Source of the DNA: Kappaphycus alvarezii | Taxonomy: Eukaryota > Rhodophyta > Florideophyceae > Gigartinales > Solieriaceae | Assembly (NCBI GenBank): GCA_002205965.3 | Contig: NADL03000691.1 | Coordinates: forward strand, 1,984,001 to 2,048,000 | Length of the DNA: 64,000 bases | Direction: 5' to 3' | Shown: in pieces, positions 11,930 through 21,970 of the stretch | How the letters are laid out: every line of letters starts with the position of its first letter | Position numbering within the stretch: position 1 is the first letter of the stretch | Made by a program: the position numbers and the translations under genes | The notes under the pieces: generated by a model | Told to the model about the DNA's origin: nothing | The model's input: the letters and a program-made list of their open reading frames with translations, nothing else | Databases searched by the model: none

Positions 11930-12015
11930 TCTGCTGCTGCTTCCAGAACTGCTGCTTCCTCTAGAACTACTGCTGCTGCTTCTAGTGCTGCTGCTGGTTC
12001 TGCTGTTGACTCATC
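11930..12015 (+). repeat. Imperfect CTG trinucleotide repeat
   Basis: Interrupted CTG/CTT repeats; shorter CTG runs lie at 11,763-11,776 and 11,823-11,836. Read on the minus strand it gives an Ala/Glu-rich open stretch (11,860-12,048) that is probably not a gene. It lies between the end of copia A pol and its 3' LTR. Confidence 0.7.
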
Positions 12016-12038
12016 CAAAGTTACTAATATTGAATTCA

Positions 12039-13745
12039 TCAATTCCAAGATTCAAACATCCACATTCGAATCATTCGACCGAATCCTTCTCTTCTCATGG
12101 GTTTCGTTAATAAATCAGCCTTGTTACTCATAGAAGGATCGTATTGCAATTCGATAGTTCCGTTCCTTATTAGTTCTTTCACTTTGTGAACTCTAAGATC
12201 AATATGCTTGTTCCTTGGTGATATGTGGTCTGCAGTAGCCATTTAGATAGCTACTATGCTATCACACCTTAACATAGTAGGCGCAAAGGAATTCATTTCA
12301 TGCCATGGCGACTGATTGCAAATTTCCCAGAAAACCTTCCGAATCCAGTATAGTTCTTTTCCACATGCTGCAAGAGACACATACTCAGCTTCACCGGAAG
12401 AGCTCGCTATTTCTGTCTGCTGTTTTGACTTCCAGAAGATTAGTGGCCCGTTTGTGTCGAACATGAAACCAGTGGTTGAGATTCTTGAGTTCATACATCG
12501 GCCCCTGTCGGCATCAACGGAAGCACCAATGGATTGAGCAATGATATCATATGTATTTCCGTAGTGCAAACAGAAGTGGGTCGAGCCGTTAAGATACCTG
12601 AGGAGACGTTTCACCAATTTCATGTGTCTTCCGGAGGGAGCGTGGACCTGACGAGCCAACGCCGAGACGGGGAATGATAAGTATGGGCAACTGGAGATAG
12701 CCAAGTATAGAAGTCCGCCAAAAATACTTCTGTAAGTGTGGTGGTCATCATAGGAGAGAAATGGCTTTTCGTAGAGCGCTAGAACCAATTGCTGGATGTT
12801 CGTTGAGAATAAAGTCAAGTCGGCATTCAATTTTTGCATTCCATAGGCTTTCAGGAGCTTCTTGCAGTAAGTTGTTGCACAATTTTGATGCCAAATGGAG
12901 AACGAGTAATGGTACAGCCGATGAAACACCTCAGTGCTCCGAAAAACATGATGTCAAAAGCTGAAGCGAGTAAGTCTTTCAGGCTTTTGAGAATATAGTA
13001 GGAGTTCGTTGCGGAAGCCATTGCATCAACCACAACAGCCAAAAAAGGTATGAATTATTCGTACGGAGGAAGTACAGTCGTTGATCGAAGTTAGCCACGT
13101 GCAAATCCCATTTGATGAGCTTACCATGGAGGTATGAAACGTGTATACTTCCTGCTTTTTTTGCTCCATATATAGATTTTTCCAGTTTGCAAATTTGCCC
13201 AGGCTTTGCCAAAATTCGAGAGGAATCTGTTGGCTGTACCATTTAGATTGGAACGTCTAATGTTCCGTGAAGAAAGGCATTTGAGATGTCGCCCATTCCT
13301 AGAATGTTGTTGGCAGCGGCAATGGAAAAAATGAGACTATTTGTCTCGTGCGAGGCAACTGGTGCGTAGATACTTTCCGGGTCGTAGTCAACGTATGCCT
13401 TTTAACAGTCCCCACTAAAGGTGCAGCGAGCCTTTAGAAGGTATTTTCACCAGTAGAGTCCGAAGGTTTAGCGCGAAATGTCCATTTAAATGGAAGAGTT
13501 CTTATTGCAGCGGCTCGGGGTACGTAGGACCAAGTTTTCCTTTTGATCAAGGCGCTATATTCCCGATCGATGACCTCAGCCCATTAGGGTATGTCACAGG
13601 CCTCTACGAAAGTCCATGGTTCAGTTGCCGAGTTCAAGATAGACTTTGCCTTCGGAAATGCCAATTCTGGGTTCTGCTGGTGGATCGAAGCCATACATTG
13701 TATCAAGTCATCTTGTCCAACTTCGCAGTAGTCCTCATTAGCCAT
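12039..13745 (-). pseudogene. Copia A reverse transcriptase and RNase H
   Basis: C-terminal half of a copia polyprotein. Near 13,600-13,450 an EPWTFVEA...WAEVIDREYSAL...TWSYV...FKWTFRAK series matches the start of the RVT_2 domain. KLEKSIYGAKKAG-like residues follow near 13,180. The RNase H part is the best preserved (228 open codons, 12,929-12,243). It shows YLNGSTHFCLHYG, DADRG, STTGFMF, FWKSKQQTEIASSSGEAEY and the final HIDLRVHKVKELI...KADLLTKPM block. The catalytic YVDD region reads VVVDAM, so the second aspartate is gone. There are several frameshifts. This is the 3' part of element A. Confidence 0.9.
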
Positions 13746-13789
13746 TTATATCTCATGCTGGCGTGCAAGTCCGCTTTATGTCTATACGA

Positions 13790-14260
13790 CCATGCTCTGT
13801 CCTCACATGAGGCACACTTTTTCCCCATATGAGGACAGTTTCCGTTACATTTTGGAACAGTAAATGTTTGGAAGCCTGAAAGTTTTACTGGAAAAAAGGT
13901 TTTTCTTGTTAAGTTACAGTACAGTAATTTTTACTGTACGTGCGCCCTCGTTCTGAAACCCCCACGATAATACGAACTATTTTCCCTTCCAAAACGTAAT
14001 CGTTTTCACAACTTCTTGAGAAGAGGCGAAGCTGGTGAGGGAAAATTGCTCTAGGCTTAACTGAGGTCAACAATCTGGAAAGGTTTGTTTTGATCGGCCA
14101 TCTACACTCATGAACTAATGCGGAGGGACAAGAAATGCGCTAAGTGGAAAAAGAATTGTATTGAAAAAAAAGGGCTAAAAGTTGTCCTCATATGAGGACA
14201 AATGTCCTCAAATGTCCTCATATGAGGGCAACAGTCCAATAGACACTAACAGTGATGAGA
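13790..14260. repeat. Region with TCCTCATATGAGGA palindromes
   Basis: Palindromic words of the type TCCTCATATGAGGA occur near 13,798, 13,835, 14,195 and 14,220 and are followed by an AATAGACACTAACAG segment. A related arrangement (TCCTCAATGAGGA followed by ATAGACACTAGCA) is at 46,530-46,575. The block lies between the RT and integrase parts of copia A, so it is an insertion or a very diverged linker. Its nature is unknown. Confidence 0.45.
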
Positions 14261-14269
14261 TGCCCGGGA

Positions 14270-14725
14270 ACTTATTCTTGGATATAGTAGTGTAATCGGC
14301 TCTTCTGATGACTCTGACATACATGGACTCTGGAATGTACACTCGAGTCAATTAAGTGTCCTTTTTCATTCCAGCGAAGTTCCAGAGCTCGGATCATGGT
14401 TTCAATTTCTCGGCCAGCTCCGTATAAGATCGGCAAATGAACGCAAAGCCAGGTTGACCAAAGGTTAAGGGTGATTCGAAGTCAATAACTGTGCTTTGGT
14501 CCTAGAGGCGAATTGGAATTTTCCCATTGACTCTTGCAGCAGGAAGTCGGCTACGTAGCCAATTTCCACGTTTCAAGGCCTCGCCCCACAAATTCTGAGG
14601 GAGATTTATGTCGAGCATGAGAACTATAACCCTTGTCCAGTGCTCTTGCACAAGTCTTTCTGCAGTTCCATTAGTATCTGGAGCCCGCGGAAGTGAAGGA
14701 CTGATCTTAATCCCGTAAGAATGAA
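14270..14725 (-). pseudogene. Copia A integrase, second half
   Basis: Contains the catalytic glutamate region (PDTNGTAERLVQEHW) and the following helix-rich segment (LPQNLWGEALKRGN), equivalent to the PQQNGLAERFNR...LPKHFWAEALN block of element B. A PIRLW segment follows. The domain starts exactly at the GATAA duplication that borders element B. Its first half, with the first two aspartates, is on the far side of B at 19,899-20,332. Confidence 0.85.
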
Positions 14726-14730
14726 GATAA
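14726..14730 (+). repeat. Target-site duplication of copia B, left copy
   Basis: GATAA immediately left of the left LTR; an identical GATAA follows the right LTR at 19,894-19,898. A 5-bp duplication is typical for copia integration. Confidence 0.93.
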
Positions 14731-15472
14731 TGATAGAGGTTGAAGCTGAAGGGGAAAGTTGGATAAGGAAGGTGGGGGAATGAAAGGAAGTTCGCCAGCT
14801 CTGGCCAGATTTTACTTGGAGGTGCTCAAGTCGCAACGTATATAGAACTATTTCGCCACACTCGCACTCAACTCTTACTCTAACTAAACCTTAGCCATCT
14901 GAGCGGGACACTTAATACTACCAATCATCACAAAACATAACATAGTAACACTGTCACAGACTCATGCCAGCTTACAACAAACAGTGCACAACACTGCACA
15001 ACACTGCATCACGTCATCATGTGTATGCACTAACTCACCAACTGCACGTAACCACACAATCACTATACGTCCCCAAATTCACAACAGAACTCTTACACAT
15101 GCAAAGACATGTATACACGCAACTACTGTAACCGCCACCACTGTACTGGACTCATCACCATAGTGCATCAACACCCATCAACCTGTACTGTATGTACACG
15201 TACATACCTGTCTACTCTGTACTGCACAGCCGTACTGTACAGCATAGCCATATGTACTAGCTACACACGTGTACGCCAGAACAACCCACTAGAGCCACAA
15301 CACTTGTACGCACCACGTTGCATATGAGCATTTGCAGTATTCAACCAGAAGCCCGTTTTACGATGAGTTTGAGATGAGGCGCATATGCGCTTTCCAAACG
15401 GCACCCTCCAAAACAGCCCGTGCTCCCCTGCACTTTTGGTTTTCAGTGACAGCACAGGGTTCACAGCCAACA
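14731..15472 (-). repeat. Copia B 3' LTR
   Basis: Direct repeat of 19,156-19,893. On the minus strand it starts TGTTGGCTGTGAACCC and ends CCTCTATCA. It includes many TACTGTAC/GTACTG words (15,100-15,260) and a TATATA box (near 14,840) in the promoter region. Confidence 0.95.
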
Positions 15473-15486
15473 CCCCCCTCTGTCAC
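15473..15486 (-). other. Copia B polypurine tract
   Basis: On the minus strand GACAGAGGGGGG directly precedes the TGTTGG start of the 3' LTR. This is the expected plus-strand primer. Confidence 0.85.
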
Positions 15487-15489
15487 TGA

Positions 15490-15977
15490 CTTCAAAGGTC
15501 TAGGTGTCGACCGCCACTCTCCTTCTGAAACCTTTCGTGCTTCACCCGGCAAATTGGTTTGTTCAACATATCGGCAGTCATCTTATCGGTTGGGCAGTTG
15601 AACAACACAATCGACTTGTCGCGTAGAGCTTCTAGAGTAAAGTGGAAACGAATTTAGATGTGCTTAGTACGCTTGTTCACAACTCTATTTCGAGCAAGGT
15701 CAATGCACCCTTGGTTGTCAACATATACAGGTGTTGGTTCAACAAGCAACTTTACCGACTCGTCCACTTCAACTCCAATAACAATGCCGATGCCATTCCA
15801 CAGTCGCCTAAGCCAGATTGCTTCCTTTGTACCACAGCACAGACTCACATATTCAGCTTCAGCACTGGACAGTGCAACCACTTCTTGCTGACGTGAACAC
15901 CATGAAACAGGGCCTCCTGTCATCACTAGCAGTGAGTAGAGCAGTTGGTCGCCACCAGCTAGGCTTCTTTCGTTCAC
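15490..15977 (-). pseudogene. Copia B RNase H remnant
   Basis: Starts in the middle of RNase H at AGGDQLL and keeps GGPVSWCSRQQEVVALSS, the AEAEYVSL motif, TKEAIWLRRLW and the YVDNQGCIDLARN motif. After a frame change it ends with a TADMLNKPICRV segment, equivalent to the ADxLTKP box. The N-terminal DADWAGD part and the whole RT are absent. The remnant ends a few bases before the polypurine tract, as in intact copia elements. Confidence 0.9.
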
Positions 15978-16278
15978 GTATAGACCTACGGAGTGGTTGC
16001 TTGTCTTGCACTACCGGCTCAACGTGCTCATCAGTGGTGGAATCATTAGTAATGTTCTCAGAAGCATCATCATTATGAGGTACCGGTGCAGAAGGGTCAT
16101 CGTCACTGGGATTACTGGATGTGTCAGATGATTCAGTTTTAATTTTACTCGACATTTCATTCAAGTCAATGTCAGCATAGTCTTCATGTTCAAACTGATC
16201 ATGGTCTTCCGAGCCAGAGCACTCGTCAAACCTCACATCTCGTGACACAATCACCTTTCGTTTCTGATCGTCCCACAA
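15960..16278 (-). pseudogene. Copia B integrase-RT linker
   Basis: Acidic, Ser/Asp-rich region that begins with the IVSRDVRFDE motif, typical of the end of copia integrase. It ends in RRSIRERKKPSWW, the basic motif (RRSxRxRKxP) that normally precedes RVT_2 by about 40 residues. Directly after it the sequence jumps into RNase H, so the junction of a large internal deletion lies at about 15,955-15,970. Confidence 0.85.
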
Positions 16279-17239
16279 CTTTGAGACCCAGAAGTGTACC
16301 CAATGAAAATGGATTCAACTGCACGCTCCTCCAGCTTCTTCAGCTTATGATCCACAACTTTGTACCAGCATCGGCTCCCAAACACACGCAGGTTGCTCAC
16401 ATCAGGCTTCTGACCATGCCACAGTTCAAATGGAGTCACATCACTTGGAAGTGCTTTGCATGTCACACGGTTGCGTACATATACTGCAACATTCAATGCC
16501 TCGGCCCAAAAGTGCTTTGGCAATTGCTTGTGACATAACATCGACCTGACCAAGTCCATGAGTGTGCGGTTGAACCTTTCGGCAAGCCCATTCTGCTGAG
16601 GATTGTAAGGCACTGTTCGCTGATGCTCAATACCGTGACGCTCAAGTTCTTTGGTAAATCGATGTGACAGATACTCACCACCGTTGTCAGTGCGCAATGC
16701 TTTGAGCACATTGTCACGTGCAGTGATGGTTTTTACATGTCTGCCAGTTTGGTTTTGAACAAACGTGAGCCACTTCACGAACATCTGGAACACCTCACTC
16801 TTAGTCTTTAGCATGTAGAGGAAACAAAACCTGCTGTGGTCATCGATGAATGTGACAAAGTAGTGCGAGCCTCCCAAGGATTTCACGTGTACTGGACCCG
16901 AAATATCGGAATGCACAACTTCCAGTACATGTTTCGCTCGTTCCCCCCTTGCTTGGGAGTCGGAGCACGGCTTGCCTTTCCCACTACACATGAGCCACAA
17001 CATCAACATGCTGCGCAACGTCCACATTCAGACCTGACAACCTTGTTTCGAGCCATATGCTTGATACCTTCAATGTTTACATGAGCCATTCGAGCATGCC
17101 AAAGAGACAAGTCCGACACAAGTGCGCTGTTCACATCTGTAAACTGGTCTGCAGCAGTGCAAAGGTAGTACAGGCCTTTGACGGCGCCCAATGGCGACCA
17201 CTTTTGACCCCTTGTACACACATACATTCTCTTTGTCAA
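16251..17239 (-). pseudogene. Copia B GAG-pre-integrase and integrase
   Basis: The first part (17,239-17,003) has a LWHARMAHVN block and a CGRCAAC segment, matching the HHCC zinc domain. The core (258 open codons, 17,027-16,254) shows all three catalytic residues: HSDISGP, LRTDNGGEY and NGLAERFNRTL. FVTFIDDHSRF and the C-terminal TPFELWHGQKPDVSNLRVFG block are also present. Only a frame change between the zinc domain and core breaks it, so this is the best preserved enzyme in the window. It would insert the element's DNA into the genome. Confidence 0.93.
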
Positions 17240-17242
17240 ACA

Positions 17243-17698
17243 CTACACTGCATCCCAGATCACAAATCGCTGACACAGACAACAAATGGTACCGTAACTC
17301 GGCACATGCACCACTTTGTTCAGTTTGCACTTACGTTTGGACCCATCAACAGTCAGATCAAGCTCAACACTTCCGTGACCAACAGACTCTAGTTTGGAAT
17401 CATTACCGATGCTCACATCAGAAGACGCCTTATTCTCGTACGTTTGAAACATGGAATCGTCAAAAGTCATGTGGGCAGTAGCACCAGAGTCAACAATCCA
17501 GTCACTGTTCGTGGCCTTAGTAGAGCCAGTAGCAATGAGACATACAAAGTCAGAATCGGTGCCACCCATACCTCGCTCATCGCTGAGCTCAGTATTTACA
17601 CTTGGGTGAGCAGCATCGACCTGATCCCTGTTAGCCTCATCACGTTCTTTTTGAAACAGTTCTTCTGGATATGACCCTTCATGCCACAATAATAACAA
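17243..17698 (-). pseudogene. Copia B protease
   Basis: Retroviral-type aspartic protease segment with the catalytic WIVDSGATAHMT motif followed by GNDSKLESVGHGSV and a VVHVPSY segment. The LLSVSAICDLG motif that ends copia proteases occurs in the neighbouring frame (17,330-17,070), so a frame change lies near 17,290. Its role is processing of the polyprotein. Confidence 0.88.
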
Positions 17699-18340
17699 AC
17701 CACATTCTTGAATGACTTCTTTCGAAACTGACGTCCAACCAGTGCTGCATCACTTTCGGACTCCTCCTTTGCACGATCATTCATTCGCTGCTCTTCTTGC
17801 AGCAAACGACTCTTCACAAACTCCAGAGTGAGTTCGCGATCGCCGATCGTAGTATCGATAGCAACAATGAGGTGTTCGAAACGTTCCGGAAGTCCACACA
17901 GAATGGCCATAGCAATGTCCTCTTCTTCCACGGTGACATCCATGCTCTTCAGATCTGATGACAAATGACGAACGCGATTGATGAATTGCAACATTTTCTC
18001 GTCTTCTCGCATCTTTGCAGTGTAGAAAGCACGTCTGGCATTGATTCGGTTGAGAAGAGTCTTTCGCTGGAACACATTACATATAGCCTTCCACACATCG
18101 GCAGCAGTCTCGACATCACGTACATGATCCAAATGCTCGTCACTGATAGAGAGTCCAATGATAGCTAGCCTTTGCGTCACGAGATTCCCATTTGACCAGT
18201 TCTTCGGCATCTGAAGGTGGTGAAGTGGTGAGATGGTTCTTGAGATCTTTCAGTGCAAGCACCAATTGAACTTTTTCCTTCCATATGTGGAAGTTATCCT
18301 CACCCAACTTCTCGATTTTGATACCAGTGAACGAATCCAT
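17600..18340 (-). pseudogene. Copia B gag
   Basis: The start at 18,340 (MDSFTGIKIEKLGEDNF) resembles the N-terminus of copia gag, with the NFHIWKEKVQLVL block. After a one-base frame change near 18,190 the UBN2-type body follows (DVWKAICNVFQRK, FINRVRHLSSDLK, LCGLPERFEHLI). It ends with a perfect zinc knuckle, CYYCGMKGHIQKNC (CX2CX4HX4C). Its role is particle assembly and RNA packaging. A second frame change separates it from protease. Confidence 0.9.
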
Positions 18341-19140
18341 GCAGAGTCAATGGTGTCCAGAACAGTTGAAATCGAATCGCAAGGTAAAAAACACAACAGC
18401 AGCAAGCAAAAAAAACGGCAATAACAACAGAACAAGAACTCGACACACAGTCAAGTCAAGCAACAACAGCAATGAAACACCGCAGTCCAGACAGTGCGCC
18501 ACGGCACCCCGTCCACAGATGCACTCGCGGTACTTACCAGGTCTTTCGACCGACACCGTTATCCGCCCTACAAAGTAGAACCGGTGGGAAGCCCGCTAGA
18601 CAGTACACCCGCTTTGGTTCAAGCCGCCAGACTAACGTCCCCAAGTACCAGGAATCACCCACAGTACTCGGATCAACCGGTTATTGCACTGGACAAACAA
18701 TGATCACCACTCACACACACACAGATGCTGAGCACACAATCACAGGTGCACAGACTTCACGAACAGATGCTGAGACACAAAAACGCGAGTGCCCAGACTT
18801 CAACAAACAAGGTCCTCAACCTCTCGGATCAGAACCCACAAAGACGACGTGGGGATCCCGACAACAGATAATAGAGGGAGACCAAACGATAACGTATAGC
18901 GATCGACCAAACGGGCAACAACGAGCACCCAAACACAATACCGATAGAGAGTAAACGTCGAATCACTACCACCACAACGACCGAAAGAAGAAGATCAACA
19001 CCGACCAACGATACGTCACACACCCGACGCAACGAGAACGACGGAGAAAACGGAGAGAACGGATAGGAGAGAACAGCGAAGCGGGTGAACGGTGGTGAGG
19101 AGAGCGGCGATAGACGAATTAGACGGCAGAGGTCAGCGGG
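18341..19140 (-). other. Copia B leader between primer site and gag
   Basis: Untranslated leader of about 0.8 kb. It has A-rich runs near gag and open stretches on both strands without recognisable motifs. It is unusually long for a copia leader and could hold packaging signals; that is inference. Confidence 0.6.
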
Positions 19141-19155
19141 GCTGGGCCCATAACC
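19141..19155 (-). other. Copia B primer-binding site (tRNA-iMet half type)
   Basis: On the minus strand GGTTATGGGCCCAGC begins directly after the CTATCA end of the 5' LTR. The complement, GCTGGGCCCATAACC, is the anticodon arm of eukaryotic initiator tRNA-Met. Drosophila copia is primed by a 39-nt 5' half of this tRNA, so the same mechanism is likely here. Confidence 0.9.
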
Positions 19156-19893
19156 TGATAGAGGTTGAAGCTGAAAGGAAGGTTGGATAAGGAAGGTGGG
19201 GGAATGAAAGGAAGTTCGCCAGCTCTGGCCAGATTTTACTTGGAGGTGCTCAAGTCGCAACTTATATAGAACTATTTCGCCACACTCGCACTCAACTCTT
19301 ACTCTAACTAAACCCTAGCCATCTGAGCGGGACACTCAATACTACCAATCATCACAAGACATGACATAGTAACACTGGCACAATTCATGCCAGCTTACAA
19401 CTAACAGTGCACAACAGTGCACAACACTACATCACGTCATCATGTGTATGCACTAACTCACCAACTGCACGTAACCACAATCACTACACGTCCCCAAATT
19501 CACAACACAACTCTTACACATGCAACGACATGTATACACGCAACTACTGTAACCGCCACCACTGTACTTGACTCATCACCATAGTGCATCAACACCCATC
19601 AACCTGTACTGTATGTCCACGTACATACCTGTCCACTCTGTACTGCACAGCCGTACTGTACAGCATAGCCATATGTACTAGCTACACACGTGTACGCCAG
19701 AACAACCCACTAGAGCCACAACACTTGTACGCACCACGTTGCATATGAGCATTTGCAGTAGCCAACCAGAAGCCCGTTTCACGTTGAGTTTGAGATGAGG
19801 CGCATATGCGCTTTCCAAACGGCACCCTCCAAAACAGCCCATGCTCCCCTGCACTTTTGGTTTTCAGTGACAGCACAGGGTTCACAGCCAACA
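19156..19893 (-). repeat. Copia B 5' LTR
   Basis: Same sequence as the left LTR with a few substitutions and small indels. It is followed by the right GATAA duplication (19,894-19,898). On the minus strand a TATATAAG box is near 19,265, a likely promoter for element transcription. Confidence 0.95.
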
Positions 19894-19898
19894 GATAA

Positions 19899-20332
19899 TT
19901 TGTCATATCTCTGCTCATATTTTCTCCAGCCCTGTCGAAACGAACTCGTCTCATTTTTTAGCTCAAGGTCAAGAAGTGAGTTTCAATGATAGATTTGTTG
20001 TTTCGAAATACAGTAGGAAGCTCGGACCGATTTTTGGCCATTAATACATCAGAACTAGCAGTGTATGGTTCAAGAAAGTGAATTCCATACTTTTTATTTC
20101 CCAATGAAGTCACAAAAGGACCATATATATCTATGTGTACTTCGCTCAGAGGTTGCAATAGCTCGCTTCTGGCTGGCTTCATTACGGCTTTCTTCATTTT
20201 CCCAGTCAGAGAAGGCACAAATTGGATAAGTTTGAGGGTTACACGTTCGAATGAAGGCATATCAATGCGCTGTCGCGATAATTGAATGTAACGATCCGTA
20301 CTTATGTGACTTGTGTTCCTGTGCCATTCCAA
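19899..20332 (-). pseudogene. Copia A integrase, first half
   Basis: Contains WHRNTSHIS, the start of the HHCC zinc domain; the CxxC half is degraded. The first catalytic aspartate is in EVHIDIYGPF, and an RFDRAGEN segment (second aspartate region, TDNxGE) lies just before the GATAA site. The reading continues on the other side of element B at 14,725, so the two halves were one domain before B inserted. Confidence 0.85.
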
Positions 20333-21110
20333 GCCTCATCATCTGCATTAGTCGGTCTTTCCTCTAGATGAGATCGTTTAGCCCCATCTTCCGAGCTCAA
20401 GGACATAGGATAGAGGCAGTATACATTCGATGCTGTAGATGGTGTCTCTAGTCTCCAAGGAACCATACTTGAAGATGAAGCAACCACTGTAGTTGAGTAA
20501 CGACTCAGAGAAGATAAAATTGCAGTACCTTGTTATAAAGCTTAAAACATTAATGTTAGACTAAAATTGTGGCGCGTGATAGGCTTCAAAGTATGCGTCT
20601 CTATTCAATGTTAAGCAAAAAATACCTTTCCCGACAAGATATGAAGTCCCAACAGCCGCTGGAACAGTCTCTTTAGAAATTTTGGCGTAAGAGATGAAAG
20701 AAGAACGACTGCTGAAAAATATGATGGCTCCAGAATCCATGTATGCTTGGTTCTTCGTCGTTGCTCCAATTTTGGCGACTTGGCTCCGGAACTTGTATTT
20801 TGCCATATTAGCTCTGTATTGCAGATTACCGTCGAGACCATGATTGGGCGATAATTTTGTTACCCGTTGTGGAGAACCTAGTGGTGAAATTAGCCCAAGG
20901 GAAACATGGCAGCGTTGGCATAAGGCTTGAAATTTTGGTTCGTAGCCATATTAGTTTTCCAGTTTCCCTGCGTAAAGTTACTTTGAGCATGCATTTCATT
21001 TATGTAAGTTGGGTAAGAAAATAGACGTTGGCCTCCACGTTCATAATATGACTTTCTTATGCGACCATTTATTTCGCCTTCCATGCGTCTGCGACATGCA
21101 GTGATGAAAT
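20333..21110 (-). pseudogene. Copia A protease and gag zinc knuckle
   Basis: YMDSGAIIFFSS at about 20,740 is the protease active site. Upstream, near 21,110-21,080, a zinc knuckle reads C-H-Y-stop-GKSGHFITAC. It is CX2CX4HX4C with the second cysteine turned into TGA. The stretch 20,333-20,560 links protease to integrase and has frame changes. Confidence 0.78.
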
Positions 21111-21970
21111 GGCCAGATTTCCCTCAATAATGACAGGCTCCTGGATTCCTATTGTTTTGACTATTATACCGTCGATCAAGACCACGTCCTGGATTATGTA
21201 TGCCTATTTTATGCCAAGAACCTCGCCCTCGTCCAAGACTGGGTCGTATAGAGGCATCAGATATATGAGCTTGAATTTGGGGCTGCTTCCGGGGTATTCG
21301 GTATGAGGGTTATTCGGATTTGAACGTCGGAAAAGTTCAGCTTGGACTGCGCTTATGACAAGAATGGCAAATAAATCATTCTTCAAATAATGATGGCAAA
21401 TACATCATTCTTCAAATGATGTATTTGTTATTGAAGATACCATAGACAAGGTGGCAAATGACGACGACAGAGGCCTGATGAGTTTTGATGTCTTTTATCG
21501 GTCTGGTAATTCCTGGTCTTAAGTTGCGCGCTCGCCACATATACTGTTGAATTCTGTGCCATGCTTGTGCCAGTCCTTTGTTTCGTCAAGAACTAGCATG
21601 TCCAACTTCTTACTGATGTTTTGTATTTCCTGCTCATTTGATGCAGTTGAAATGCGTTTCAGCTCGTTCCATAGGTCCACAGCTGTTTGGAGTCGTCATC
21701 GGGAATGAGTCTAACTTATGCTATAGCAGAAGCAACAAAGCCTAAGGAAATGACGATTTTTGCCTTTGTGGAGAGTTTAGTCCATTCGCTTCTCGGGCCA
21801 AATGAAGAGAGACTGGAGTGCCTCTCAAGCCAATCATTGCAGGATCATCGGCTCTTAGAATGGATCTAATGCGCCTTGCACAAATGAGGTAGTCAGGGGC
21901 TTATCAAGTGGTTCAACACGAAACGGGCTCTTTGATTTATTTGGGGGATCCGTGCTAGCTCTTAGATTGT
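21110..21970 (-). pseudogene. Copia A gag, decayed
   Basis: Short gag-like pieces across frames on the minus strand (for example LWTYGTS..NAFQLHQMSRKYK near 21,680-21,620) lie between the zinc knuckle and the presumed leader. They fit the UBN2 region by position, but the homology is weak and the start codon cannot be fixed. Confidence 0.5.

Larger units (their letters stand above)
14731..19893 (-). mobile_element. Copia element B, complete ends, RT deleted
   Basis: A structurally complete Ty1/copia element, 5.16 kb, coding on the minus strand. Both LTRs are present (742 and 738 bp, nearly identical by eye). It has a perfect GATAA target duplication, a primer site complementary to the anticodon arm of initiator tRNA-Met, and a G-rich polypurine tract. 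gag, protease, integrase and the RNase H end are recognisable, but the RVT_2 domain is missing. Near-identity of the LTRs suggests a fairly recent insertion, although several single-base frame changes occur. It lies inside the integrase of copia A, so it is younger than A. Confidence 0.95.

Noticed and set aside
11860-12048. Ala/Glu-rich small protein on the minus strand
   Set aside because: Generated by the imperfect CTG repeat; no homologue or start context supports it.
13797-14235. MITE with terminal inverted repeats made of the TCCTCATATGAGGA palindromes
   Set aside because: Each end is itself a palindrome and several copies lie inside; no target duplication is visible, and the 46.5-kb relative shares only one end segment.
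15109-15601. Small genes within the copia B LTR
   Set aside because: They lie in duplicated LTR sequence, shift between the two copies, and have low-complexity composition.
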